Of a stretch of 64,000 nt of DNA, positions 18,592 through 28,439 are shown piece after piece; the first letter of the stretch is position 1, and the number at the start of each line of letters is the position of its first letter. The notes under the pieces were generated by a model that was not told where the DNA came from, made no database searches, and saw nothing but the letters and a program-made list of their open reading frames with translations. A program made the translations under genes and the position numbers. This DNA is from Prevotellaceae bacterium (GTDB taxonomy: Bacteria; Bacteroidota; Bacteroidia; Bacteroidales; Muribaculaceae), in NCBI GenBank assembly GCA_021772015.1, contig JAETNS010000006.1:1-64000 (forward strand). The letters run 5' to 3'.

Positions 18592-20889
18592 ATGGAAAAA
18601 GAGATAATTAAAATCGTCGCTGTCTCACCGACCATCGGTACTGCCCCGCTGATGAAGATCATCGAGGAGAATTCCAATGACAATGAGTTCATATTGATCA
18701 GTCTCGACAGTCATGACATCGATATCACCGAAGAGGCTGCAAAAAGGATGCATCGGATTGCCCGTGACAACGACGCGGCACTTGTCTACAGCGACTACCG
18801 TGTTCAGAATCCGGACCGTACCCTCTCCCCCCACCCTCTCGCGCCATATCAGCCGGGATCAGTGAGGGATGATTTCGACTTCGGCCCGCTGATTCTTGTC
18901 AATATCCCGAAAATTATCGTCAGTGATTCTTCTTACGGGGATACCAAGCCTGCTGATTCGCTCCACAGCGGACTTTACGCGCTACGCCTTTATTATGCGT
19001 CAAAATATGGATGCGCCAGTATCATCCATATTCCGGAATACCTGTATGTCAGTTCGGAGGTCGACCGCCGCGCGTCAGGAGAGAAACAGTTCGACTATGT
19101 AAATCCCCGCAACGCGGCTGTCCAGAAGGAGCGTGAGCAGGTCTTCACGGAATATCTACATGATATCTCCGCGTTTCTTCCACCTGCCGACAGGCTCATC
19201 AATCCCGATACGGGGGAATTTCCTGTAGAGGCTTCCGTCATCATTCCTGTCCGAGACCGGGCGAGGACAATCACCGACGCTGTGGAGTCGGCATTGTCGC
19301 AAGAGGCCGATTTTGACTTCAACGTGATAGCGGTCGACAACCATTCGACTGACGGAACGACAGATATCCTCGCAGGAATCGCCTCGAAAGATCCGAGGGT
19401 AGTACATCTGATACCCAGCCGTGATGATCTCGGAATTGGAGGATGCTGGGATCTCGCCATCCGTGACCCCCGTTGCGGGCGTTTCGCCATACAGCTTGAC
19501 AGCGATGACAAATACAAGGATGCCACCACATTGGCAAAGATCGTCGACTGTTTCCGTCGCGAACGTTGCGCCATGGTCATCGGATCATATGAACTTACCG
19601 ATTTCGACGGCAATCCGATCCCTCCGGGACTTATCGACCACAAGGAATGGACCCCGGAGAACGGTCATAACAACGCCCTGCGCATAAACGGGCTCGGCGC
19701 GCCGCGCGCATTCCACACCCCCGTGTTACGCGAGATCGGTGTACCGAATGTCAGCTACGGGGAGGACTACGCCCTCGGCCTGCGCATTTCACGCGAATAC
19801 AAAATAGGCCGTATCTATGAGTCTCTGTACCTTTGCCGCCGCTGGCAGGGAAATTCCGACGCGAACCTGAGTCAGGACCGCGTGAACGCCAACAATATCT
19901 ACAAAGACTGGCTGCGCACTATAGAGATCGCCGCCCGCAAAAAAGTTTTCAGCCGGATATACAACGATCCTACTCTTTATAACAGAGAGATAAACAGAAA
20001 GCTGTCTAAGTTTATCGGCGATCAGTTGGAAAAATGGCCGCTCGCGGCCAAGAATTTCAATGATCTTGGCCATGTCGAGATGAAAAGCTTCAATATACTC
20101 GGATGTGAGATCCAGGCAAGATTCAATCCGGCCAGAGCCATCTCATCAGGGGCGAAAACCGACGCGGCTTCCATCGCCGCCAGAGCCTGTTTCCTTTGCA
20201 AGGAGAACAGACCCGAATGTCAGGATGTCTACCCGATACTCGAAGGTTACTCGCTATTGGTAAATCCATACCCCCTTTTCAAGACCCATTGCACGATTGT
20301 CTCTGAAACGCATCAGCCACAGCGCGTCAATGTCAGCGAGCCTGACGGTTCAAGCCGCTACTCGACGATGTTTGACCTTTGTTGCAAGATGCCCGGATGG
20401 GTTATCTTCTACAACGGGCCGAAATGCGGTGCTTCGGCTCCCGACCATCTCCATTTCCAGGCGTTCAATGATGACCAGGAGGATCCTTTCTTAAGGTTTG
20501 GCAGACAAAGGTCCAACCTCCCGTATCAACATTACTTCTTTCATGCGGAAGACAAGGAGCAGCTCAACGACAAAATGAGCAAGATCTTGGAAGAGATTTC
20601 CGGCCTGACTGAAAACCATACGGAAGATGAGCCGAAAATAAATCTCTTCATGAAGAAAAGTATTTCTGCCGGGCACACTGAAGAGATGGTGGATGTGCTG
20701 GTTATCCCCCGTCGCGCCCACCGGCCGTCATGCTACGGCAAAGGAGAGAATGACTTCATGATCTCTCCCGGAGCAGTAGACGTGTACGGTTCGCTTGTGG
20801 TTTCGAGAAAAGAAGATTTCGATCGTCTTGACAGCCACAAGGTGGAAGAAATTCTCCGAGAGACCACTTATTTCACTGACGTGTTATGA
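18592..20889 (+). CDS. Fusion of glycosyltransferase family 2 and DUF4922/HIT-like (nucleotidyl transferase/phosphorylase-like) domain
   Basis: GT2: ASVIIPVRDRARTITDAVESAL...VIAVDNHSTDGTTDI...QLDSDDKYKD; C-terminal CFLCKENRPECQ...YPLFKTHCTIVSETHQPQ...YNGPKCGASAPDHLHFQAF. Confidence 0.78.
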   Translation: MEKEIIKIVAVSPTIGTAPLMKIIEENSNDNEFILISLDSHDIDITEEAAKRMHRIARDNDAALVYSDYRVQNPDRTLSPHPLAPYQPGSVRDDFDFGPLILVNIPKIIVSDSSYGDTKPADSLHSGLYALRLYYASKYGCASIIHIPEYLYVSSEVDRRASGEKQFDYVNPRNAAVQKEREQVFTEYLHDISAFLPPADRLINPDTGEFPVEASVIIPVRDRARTITDAVESALSQEADFDFNVIAVDNHSTDGTTDILAGIASKDPRVVHLIPSRDDLGIGGCWDLAIRDPRCGRFAIQLDSDDKYKDATTLAKIVDCFRRERCAMVIGSYELTDFDGNPIPPGLIDHKEWTPENGHNNALRINGLGAPRAFHTPVLREIGVPNVSYGEDYALGLRISREYKIGRIYESLYLCRRWQGNSDANLSQDRVNANNIYKDWLRTIEIAARKKVFSRIYNDPTLYNREINRKLSKFIGDQLEKWPLAAKNFNDLGHVEMKSFNILGCEIQARFNPARAISSGAKTDAASIAARACFLCKENRPECQDVYPILEGYSLLVNPYPLFKTHCTIVSETHQPQRVNVSEPDGSSRYSTMFDLCCKMPGWVIFYNGPKCGASAPDHLHFQAFNDDQEDPFLRFGRQRSNLPYQHYFFHAEDKEQLNDKMSKILEEISGLTENHTEDEPKINLFMKKSISAGHTEEMVDVLVIPRRAHRPSCYGKGENDFMISPGAVDVYGSLVVSRKEDFDRLDSHKVEEILRETTYFTDVL

Positions 20890-22124
20890 TCATGTCCGAA
20901 CCTGTCATCAAGGTCGGGATATTAGGCGCGACTGGAAGCGAGTATATCCTTAACGGCGACTTTGAACGCTCAGAGGATATTGACGGGTCGATATTGTTTA
21001 GCCCATCATCTCCCGGTTCCTTTTTCACCTTGCCGCAAGTCAGGATCGGGATCGGTTTCCATTGGGAACGCGTCGAACCGCAAAGTTTCCGTGGCGCGTT
21101 GCGTATACACCCTGACGGCCTGATCACCAACGAGATCCCCACGGAAGAGTATCTGCGCAGCGTGATATCCTCCGAGATGAAAGCCACCGCCCCAATGGAG
21201 TTTCTCAAAGCCCATGCGATCCTTTCACGCTCATGGCTCATGGCCATGCTTGAAAAGGAACACGCGGTTGATCAGACAACCTCCTTGGAAGCGCCGGGCG
21301 GACATGTCAGAGTCCATTTCGACAACAGGCACCAATGCCGGGAAATAGTCAGATGGTACGACCGGGAGGCACATACCCGATTCGATGTCTGCGCTGACGA
21401 TCATTGCCAGCGATACCAGGGAATATCGAGGTTGATCTCACAGCAAGCCGACAAAGCGGTCAGAGAGACTCACGGCATCGTATTGTCATATGACGGAAAG
21501 GTCTGCGACACAAGATTCTCGAAATGTTGCGGGGGCCGCACCGAGGAGTTTTCCACCGCATGGGAGGATACAGAGATTCCCTATCTCAAAAGCGTTTCTG
21601 ACGATGCCCCCGGCGGCCGCTGTCTTTGCGAGACTGACGACCGGGATATCCTTGGAAGCGTACTGAACGATTATGACCTTGAATCTCCCGATTTTTTCAA
21701 ATGGGAAACGGTCATCCCGCAAGAGGAAATATCGCGCCTTATCACAGAAAAGACAGGGATAGATCTCGGCGCGATCCTTAAGCTCGAACCTCTCGCCAGA
21801 GGGAAATCGGGGAGGATATACCGCCTGCTCATACAAGGCGAAAAGGATTCGCTGATCATCGGCAAAGAGCTGGAGATCCGGCGCGTGCTTTCCCCGACCC
21901 ATCTGAAATCATCTGCTTTCGATATCGCAGCCACAAGCAATGAAGGCAACTCTGTCGCCAAAGGGGAGATCCCCCGGTCATTCATCCTGTCGGGTCATGG
22001 CTGGGGCCACGGTGTAGGACTTTGCCAGATAGGGGCGGCCGCGATGGCCTGTGACGGAGCCGACTATAAATCAATCCTTAATCATTATTTCACAAATGCA
22101 AAACTCATCCCTCTCTACAGCTGA
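20886..22124 (+). CDS. SpoIID/LytB domain protein
   Basis: FRGALRIHPDGLITNEIPTEEYLRSVISSEMKATAPMEFLKAHAILSRSW; CGGRTEEFSTAWE; GHGWGHGVGLCQIGAAAMA; ATGA overlap with upstream gene. Confidence 0.88.
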   Translation: MIMSEPVIKVGILGATGSEYILNGDFERSEDIDGSILFSPSSPGSFFTLPQVRIGIGFHWERVEPQSFRGALRIHPDGLITNEIPTEEYLRSVISSEMKATAPMEFLKAHAILSRSWLMAMLEKEHAVDQTTSLEAPGGHVRVHFDNRHQCREIVRWYDREAHTRFDVCADDHCQRYQGISRLISQQADKAVRETHGIVLSYDGKVCDTRFSKCCGGRTEEFSTAWEDTEIPYLKSVSDDAPGGRCLCETDDRDILGSVLNDYDLESPDFFKWETVIPQEEISRLITEKTGIDLGAILKLEPLARGKSGRIYRLLIQGEKDSLIIGKELEIRRVLSPTHLKSSAFDIAATSNEGNSVAKGEIPRSFILSGHGWGHGVGLCQIGAAAMACDGADYKSILNHYFTNAKLIPLYS

Positions 22125-23394
22125 TTCCGCAAACCGCCGAAAGTCACCCTGGTGGTGGGTGCCGACCCTCTATTTCGCCGAGGGATTGCCATACATGGCC
22201 GTGATGACAATCTCGGCCATAATGTACAAATGCCTTGGGATAGACAACACTGCCTTGGCCTTCTACACCTCATGGCTATATCTCCCGTGGGTCATAAAGC
22301 CATTCTGGAGCCCGTTTGTCGACATCATACGTACAAAGCGCTGGTGGGTGGTCACCATGCAGGCTACCATCGCGATCGGCCTCGCACTCATCGCCTTCAC
22401 CATCCCGACGGCGGCATTCTTTCAGGCGACACTGGCGGTATTCTGGCTGGTGGCCTTCTCTTCGGCCACCCATGACATCGCCGCCGACGGCTTCTATATG
22501 TTGGGATTGTCGGAACATCAGCAATCTCTGTTTGTAGGCATACGCAGTCTCTTCTATCGCGTGTCAATGGTCGTCGGGCAAGGAGGGCTTGTTGTGCTTG
22601 CCGCTTGGGTCAACAACCGTTACGAGACTCTGACAGGTGGTTGGGTCGCCATTTTCGCCGTTATGTCGGCATTCTTTTTCGCAGTAGCCATCTACCATTG
22701 GTTCGTCCTCCCGCGGCCGAAGGCTGACACGGACCGCGCCCCGCGAAACGGCTCACAGGTAATCAAAGAATTCTGCGATACATTTGTCGAGTTTTTCCGT
22801 AAACCGGGGGTAGGTGTCGCACTTCTCTTCATGCTGCTTTACCGTCTGCCGGAAGCATTGATGGTCAAGATGATCCCCCCATTCCTGCTTGATTCGACAG
22901 CGGCGGGAGGTATCGGCCTTGACGCGGATCAGGTCGGATTGGTCTACGGCACTGTCGGAGTCATCGGATTGATGCTGGGAGGAATCATCGGTGGTCTGGC
23001 TGCCGCCAAAGGGGGCTTGAAAGCGTGGCTCCACCCGATGGCGTGGAGCATGTCGCTGACATGCCTGACTTTCGTATATCTGGCCTGGGGACAACCTTCG
23101 GCGTTATGGCAGGTCTATGCATGCGTGTTTGTCGAGCAGTTCGGATACGGATTCGGTTTCACAGCCTATATGCTTTATCTGATCTATTTCTCTATCGGAA
23201 GATACAAGACCGCCCATTACTCCATCTGCACCGGCTTCATGGCCCTCGGAATGATGGTTCCGGGCCTGGCCGCCGGCTGGCTCGCCGACACCCTCGGTTA
23301 TCTGAACTTCTTCATCCTGACCATCATCTGCTGCGCCACCACTATCGGGGTATGCTATCTGATAAAGGTGTCGCCGGAATTCGGGAAGAAATAG
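22096..23394 (+). CDS. AmpG/MurT-like MFS permease
   Basis: WWWVPTLYFAEGLPYMAVMTISAIMYKCLGIDNTALAFYTSWLYLPWVIKPFWSPFVD resembles AmpG-like transporters; likely internal start overlapping spoIID end. Confidence 0.8.
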   Translation: MQNSSLSTADSANRRKSPWWWVPTLYFAEGLPYMAVMTISAIMYKCLGIDNTALAFYTSWLYLPWVIKPFWSPFVDIIRTKRWWVVTMQATIAIGLALIAFTIPTAAFFQATLAVFWLVAFSSATHDIAADGFYMLGLSEHQQSLFVGIRSLFYRVSMVVGQGGLVVLAAWVNNRYETLTGGWVAIFAVMSAFFFAVAIYHWFVLPRPKADTDRAPRNGSQVIKEFCDTFVEFFRKPGVGVALLFMLLYRLPEALMVKMIPPFLLDSTAAGGIGLDADQVGLVYGTVGVIGLMLGGIIGGLAAAKGGLKAWLHPMAWSMSLTCLTFVYLAWGQPSALWQVYACVFVEQFGYGFGFTAYMLYLIYFSIGRYKTAHYSICTGFMALGMMVPGLAAGWLADTLGYLNFFILTIICCATTIGVCYLIKVSPEFGKK

Positions 23395-23436
23395 GATCCC
23401 CGCCAGAGAATATCCACAGACTGATGAAAAAGAGTT

Positions 23437-24681
23437 ATGAAAAATTTTATTTCCACCCTGCTGCTCTTCTTAACACCGATCCTTGCCATCGCACAGGATA
23501 CTGCCGACTATCGTGTGAAACCCGGGATCGAGGTGCTGCGTGACAATGGTTTTGCACAGCTCAAAGGAAAACGAGTAGGGCTTATCACCAACCCTACCGG
23601 AGTCGACAACTCCCTGAAAGCCACCATCGACATACTTAACGAAGCTGACGGAGTGGAACTCGTGGCATTGTTCGCCCCCGAACATGGGGTCAGGGGAGAC
23701 ATCACCGCCGGTGCTTCCGTAGGCAACACCGTTGATCCGTCTACTGGAGTGAAAGTCTACTCGCTATATGGGACGACTAAAAAGCCAACGGCCGATATGT
23801 TGCGCGACATCGACGCGTTGGTCTATGATATCCAGGACAACGGATGCCGGTCATATACTTTCATCTCGACAATGGCGATGGCCATGGATCAATGCGCCAG
23901 ATTTGGCAAAGAATTTGTCGTCCTCGACCGCCCGAATCCTCTTGGCGGGAACAAGATAGAGGGGCTATGCACTGATCCTGACGATATTTCCTTTGTGGGT
24001 TATCTCCCTATACCCTATATCTACGGCCTGACTCCCGGCGAACTCGCCGGGATGATTGTCGGGGAGAAGATGCTGAAATCAGAGAAACCGCTGAATCTGA
24101 CAGTCATACCGATGCAAGGGTGGGACAGGGAGATGCTTTTCGAGGACACAGCAATGCCTTGGGTACTCCCTTCCCCTCATCTCCCGACACCACAGACCGC
24201 CATCTTCTATCCTGCCACAGGGATCGCGGGCGAACTTGACTATCTATCGATCGGTGTCGGATACACCCTGCCGTTCCGCACCTTCGCCGCGTCGTGGATC
24301 GACGCTGACAAGCTTGTCAGTAAACTTGAATCCATGAGGATTCCCGGAGTTGAGTTCCGCCCTATCCATTACAAACCATATTACGGCTTTGAGAAAGGGA
24401 AGAACCTGCAGGGTGTGGAGCTTTACATAACCGATTTCGATGACGCGCCGCTGACGCTCATACAGTTCTATGCGATGGAAGCCCTTGCCGAACTATATCC
24501 TTCCCACAAGGCGCTCGCCATGGCTCCGGCCCGTCGTCTCGACATGTTCGACAAAGTCACCGGCTCAAAGAAAGTACGCCCGGTTTTCTTCAGGAACTAC
24601 AAGACCGCCGACTTGATTCCGCTATGGGATCGCGACATAGAAAGTTTCAAGAAAAAGAAAACAAAATATCATCTGTATTGA
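23437..24681 (+). CDS. namZ: DUF1343 protein, NamZ-like exo-beta-N-acetylmuramidase
   Basis: KPGIEVLRDNGFAQLKGKRVGLITNPTGVDNS...LFAPEHGVRGDITAGASVGN...DALVYDIQDNGCRSYTFISTM. Confidence 0.83.
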   Translation: MKNFISTLLLFLTPILAIAQDTADYRVKPGIEVLRDNGFAQLKGKRVGLITNPTGVDNSLKATIDILNEADGVELVALFAPEHGVRGDITAGASVGNTVDPSTGVKVYSLYGTTKKPTADMLRDIDALVYDIQDNGCRSYTFISTMAMAMDQCARFGKEFVVLDRPNPLGGNKIEGLCTDPDDISFVGYLPIPYIYGLTPGELAGMIVGEKMLKSEKPLNLTVIPMQGWDREMLFEDTAMPWVLPSPHLPTPQTAIFYPATGIAGELDYLSIGVGYTLPFRTFAASWIDADKLVSKLESMRIPGVEFRPIHYKPYYGFEKGKNLQGVELYITDFDDAPLTLIQFYAMEALAELYPSHKALAMAPARRLDMFDKVTGSKKVRPVFFRNYKTADLIPLWDRDIESFKKKKTKYHLY

Positions 24682-24700
24682 ACCTGCCACGCCACTACTT

Positions 24701-25573
24701 ATGAAGCATCTTCTCATCGCAGACTGCGGATCAACTAAAATCGAATGGGCGATCACACCTCATGGTGGAAATCTTCTCCACCGGCCGGTGACAACCTTCA
24801 AGACAACAGGTTTCAACGCGGCGGTCACACCGCCGTCAGAGATCTCCCGCATACTAAATCTCGAGGTCGCGCCATCACTTGACGGGCTGTCTGTCGACCG
24901 ATTGTATTTTTACGGTGCGGGGTGTATCGGCGGAGAGGTGGACAACAGACTGCGTCATCTCCTCTATGAAATATTGCCTGACACCGAAATTGAAATAGCG
25001 GGAGACCTCATTGGTGCGGCCAGGGCTTTGTTCGGCGACAGCCGGGGGATAGCCTGTATACTTGGCACCGGGTCGAACTGTGGGGTGTATGACGGGCAAC
25101 GGATTGTCGCCAACACTCCGCCTATGGGTTATATTCTTGGTGATGAAGGTTCGGGAGCGGTTCTCGGCCGCCAACTGGTCAATCATATATTCAAACATCC
25201 GGGACGATTGTCTGCTGGAATAATCGATGATTTCCATGCCACCTTCAATCTTACAAAGGAGCTGGTTATAGAACGGGTTTACCGCCATCCCGCCGCCAAC
25301 CGATTTCTGGCCTCTTTGTGTCCTTTCCTGAAAAAACATATCTGTGATCCAATGGTAGAGGCGATCGTGTTGAACGCTTTCCGCGAATTCCTGTCGGCAA
25401 ATCTCACCTTCGGCGACGACAGTCTGACAAAACTTCCGATCGGATTTGTAGGATCGATAGCTTATTATTTTGAGGAACAATTAACAAAAGCATGCGAGCA
25501 TTTCGGGCTGCAGCGGCCATTTGTCATGAGAGCTCCTATCGAATCCCTGTCAGCCTATCATTGTTGTCATTAG
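24701..25573 (+). CDS. BadF/BadG-type N-acetyl amino-sugar kinase (MurK-like)
   Basis: LLIADCGSTKIEWAI; IACILGTGSNCGVYDG; YILGDEGSGAVLGRQLV. Confidence 0.8.
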   Translation: MKHLLIADCGSTKIEWAITPHGGNLLHRPVTTFKTTGFNAAVTPPSEISRILNLEVAPSLDGLSVDRLYFYGAGCIGGEVDNRLRHLLYEILPDTEIEIAGDLIGAARALFGDSRGIACILGTGSNCGVYDGQRIVANTPPMGYILGDEGSGAVLGRQLVNHIFKHPGRLSAGIIDDFHATFNLTKELVIERVYRHPAANRFLASLCPFLKKHICDPMVEAIVLNAFREFLSANLTFGDDSLTKLPIGFVGSIAYYFEEQLTKACEHFGLQRPFVMRAPIESLSAYHCCH

Positions 25574-25612
25574 AGTGCTAACGCCCCCGAACGGCCAATC
25601 GGGAATAAGCAG

Positions 25613-25660
25613 AAAAAACAATATCCCTGTAAGCGATCGCTTACAGGGATATTGTTTTTT
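25613..25660. terminator. Bidirectional intrinsic terminator
   Basis: 48-nt perfect palindrome AAAAAACAATATCCCTGTAAGCGA|TCGCTTACAGGGATATTGTTTTTT between convergent genes. Confidence 0.92.
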
Positions 25661-25699
25661 GTCACCGGCCTATTCATGCCGGACCTGATCTAAGAACGA

Positions 25700-26878
25700 T
25701 TATTCGTTGACGGTCATCTTGGCCATACGGTTCCAGTCGAGCTTGTTGAAGACTTCGGTTACACCGAGACCTTCTGCTTTCACACGGTCAGCTGCGATAC
25801 CGTAGTCGTTTACGAGGGCTTTCTTGACAGCCTCTGCACGACGCTCTGAGAGCTTCTGGTTGAATGCCTTGGAACCATCCTTTGAAGCGTAACCTTCCAC
25901 GAGAACGTTGGCGTTGGGGTTAGCCTTGAGCTGCTCGGCGGTCATGGCGATCTCGGGCTGCTGGTTAGCCTGGATGTAAGAGGAGTTCACGTTGAAGAAG
26001 ACGTAACGGATGTTGTCGAGGTTCTTGATAACCTGCTGTACTTCTTTGGGACGACGGTTGCAAGCGTCGAGCTGGGCCTGAAGGTCGGCGAGCTGGGCGA
26101 GAAGAGCTGCGTTGCTTGCGCCACAAGCTTCCATGTCACCGCGGAGGGCGTTGATCTGGCCGTTGAGGGCATCGATCTCTGCCTGGTCGAAAGGACGGAC
26201 AAGAGCGAAGTGGTGGGTACCGTTGGAGTTCTTGAAGTGATAGGTGATACCGGCCTGAAGCTCGAAATACATGTAGTTCACATTGTAGTGGGAGTCATAG
26301 CCGAGGGTGCTGATCTTGTCAAGAGAAACATCGCCGTTCATGTTCCAGAGAAGGGCGGGTTTCAGAGAGAATGTCCATGCCTTTGCTTCGCCGAGGTTGA
26401 AGTTGAGGTTAAGACCTACCTTGGTGGCGAAAGAGTTACCGTCATGGATGCACTGAGTGTGGGGATAGTAGGAATGAAGCCATCCTGCACCGGCCACAGC
26501 CTCGATCTCAAACACGCGGGGAGCACCGGTATAGCTTGCGAAGAGGTTCATCAGGTTGATGGCACCGAATGCGCCGACATACTGATGATCGAACACGTTG
26601 CCGGATTTAACGCCTGTCCAGGAGGAGGTATTAACGCTCCACTCTCCTTCGACACCGATACCGAAAGTAGGAGTGACCTGCTTGCGGATTTCAGCACCGA
26701 CGATGCCACGACCTGTCTTGAGGAAGTCCTCACCGGTCACAGTCTTTTTAGCAAACACGCCGCCACCTTTGAGGGTGAACGACCAATTGTCTGAAAACTT
26801 GTTGCCTGCGTCTGTAACCTGAGCCTGCGAGGTGCAAACTCCCAGAGCAACGGCAGCTAAAAGAATTGCCTTTTTCAT
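25700..26878 (-). CDS. OmpA-family outer membrane protein
   Basis: Signal peptide MKKAILLAAVALGVCTSQAQ; beta-barrel; C-terminal VFFNVNSSYIQANQQPEIAMTAEQLKANPNANVLVEGYASKDGSKAFNQKLSERRAEAVKKAL. Confidence 0.88.
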   Translation of the reverse strand: MKKAILLAAVALGVCTSQAQVTDAGNKFSDNWSFTLKGGGVFAKKTVTGEDFLKTGRGIVGAEIRKQVTPTFGIGVEGEWSVNTSSWTGVKSGNVFDHQYVGAFGAINLMNLFASYTGAPRVFEIEAVAGAGWLHSYYPHTQCIHDGNSFATKVGLNLNFNLGEAKAWTFSLKPALLWNMNGDVSLDKISTLGYDSHYNVNYMYFELQAGITYHFKNSNGTHHFALVRPFDQAEIDALNGQINALRGDMEACGASNAALLAQLADLQAQLDACNRRPKEVQQVIKNLDNIRYVFFNVNSSYIQANQQPEIAMTAEQLKANPNANVLVEGYASKDGSKAFNQKLSERRAEAVKKALVNDYGIAADRVKAEGLGVTEVFNKLDWNRMAKMTVNE

Positions 26879-26907
26879 AAGAGATATTTCTTGTTGTATG
26901 CTGGCCG

Positions 26908-26938
26908 CAAAGTTAAAAAATATTTAACACTTTACAAA
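26908..26938 (-). promoter_or_regulatory. Promoter of the OmpA-family gene
   Basis: Minus-strand TTTG-N19-TAACTTTG. Confidence 0.65.
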
Positions 26939-27139
26939 ATTTTTCAAAGCTTTTTTATCTCAAACGGCTCCAAGCGCATGTGAAGCCATTTTGGATACAC
27001 CACAAAACCTTTATTCAGGCTCTGTAACATCTTTTAAACACTTGATGACAAAATAAAGTTTAACCGTCGGTCATATAATTTAACTTTATCAAGGCTTATG
27101 GCGTAGCAAAAACCACTGTGATAATGAAAAACACCAATG

Positions 27140-27187
27140 AAAAAACACCGTCCTGCGTGGCCTTACGGCAGACACACAGGGCGGTGT
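27140..27187 (-). terminator. Terminator of the porT-gldN operon
   Basis: ACACCGCCCTGTGTG...CACGCAGGACGGTGT stem then TTTTTC on the minus strand. Confidence 0.75.
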
Positions 27188-27215
27188 GTAGAAGATATTG
27201 AAAATAACCGGCTTG

Positions 27216-28415
27216 TTATTTGCGGCGGCGTACAGACTTTGTGGCAGTCGAAGAGGACTTGGGCGCGGATTTGGGCTTGGAGGCCTTTTTCTTCGGCTTG
27301 GATTTGGTTTTGGAAGCGGTGGATTTTCCACGGGCACGGGAAGAGCGTGACGAACGGACCTCTTTTTTCGGCGCATCCTCTCCGGCTTCCGCTTCGGTCT
27401 CGCCATCGCGTGAAGCGATGACATCCTCAGCATCCTTGGCGGCAGCAGCTGCCTCTTCAGCGGCTTCGCGGGCCTCACGGGCCGCGATCACCTCTTCACG
27501 TGAGGGGACCCACAGTTTCTTGTCGAACTGCTCCAGCCGGGTTTGTATGCTGTCCTGCGCCCTCTGGCGATCGTCGGGATCAGGATATAGCTGCATCATC
27601 GACTTGTTGGCCAGATTGCGGGTCTTATAGATATCCCCGTCATACATGTTGCGCGAAAAATAATCGGCATAAGTATATTTGGGGAGATTGTTGTCATCGT
27701 CAACAAATATATATTGCTGGGTCAGGAATGGCCGCAGATTATCCATCTTCACCCAGAACATCGGATAACGGACAGCCTCACCTCCGAAATCATCGGAGCG
27801 GTGAAGCACCGGGCATATGGCCTCCACGATCCTGCGGGTCTTGTTGGTGCGGGTATCAAACTCCCATTTCTCAAGAACGAAATAAGAAAGCACCTCATTG
27901 GCCGGAACATCGGCCTCCTCAATGAGGAACTTCGGATTTTTCTCCGTAGAACCTTTCGCCGGAGAATACAGCACATGGAAGCGGTTGAGCATGTCGGCCA
28001 CCTTGACCTTGTATTGATCGGTGAAGATCTCCTTCCCGTCAAGATATTCGTAAACGGGGATACGGTTGTCGGCCACAAGCCGCATTATGATACGGAAAAG
28101 ATTCTCCTGCCCGTCAACCACCTCTTCCGGGTAATAGAGCGGAGTGTTTTTCGGATTGTCGAGCTTGAGATCACGGTAGATTACGCGCATCCACATTTTG
28201 TCAGCGTCGGAAGTCTCCTGGGAGGTGAAACGCTGCTGCATACGCTCTGTCACCCCCGGACTTGCCGATTGCTGCTTGTCGCGGGAGCGGTCAGAGCCTC
28301 CCCTGCGGACAATCGAGGAGCTTGACGAGCCGCCATCGTTTGTCTGGGCCGCAACGGGAGCCATCCCCGCGAGAAGGGCGACGGCGGCCAAGGTATATCT
28401 TGCAAATGCTTTCAT
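27216..28415 (-). CDS. gldN: T9SS ring protein GldN/PorN with long basic C-terminal tail
   Basis: WMRVIYRDLKLDNPKNTPLYYPEEVVDGQENLFRIIMRLVADNRIPVYEYLDGKEIFTD; position after gldM. Confidence 0.88.
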   Translation of the reverse strand: MKAFARYTLAAVALLAGMAPVAAQTNDGGSSSSSIVRRGGSDRSRDKQQSASPGVTERMQQRFTSQETSDADKMWMRVIYRDLKLDNPKNTPLYYPEEVVDGQENLFRIIMRLVADNRIPVYEYLDGKEIFTDQYKVKVADMLNRFHVLYSPAKGSTEKNPKFLIEEADVPANEVLSYFVLEKWEFDTRTNKTRRIVEAICPVLHRSDDFGGEAVRYPMFWVKMDNLRPFLTQQYIFVDDDNNLPKYTYADYFSRNMYDGDIYKTRNLANKSMMQLYPDPDDRQRAQDSIQTRLEQFDKKLWVPSREEVIAAREAREAAEEAAAAAKDAEDVIASRDGETEAEAGEDAPKKEVRSSRSSRARGKSTASKTKSKPKKKASKPKSAPKSSSTATKSVRRRK

Positions 28416-28439
28416 ATTTCGGATTATGGTCTTGTTCTT

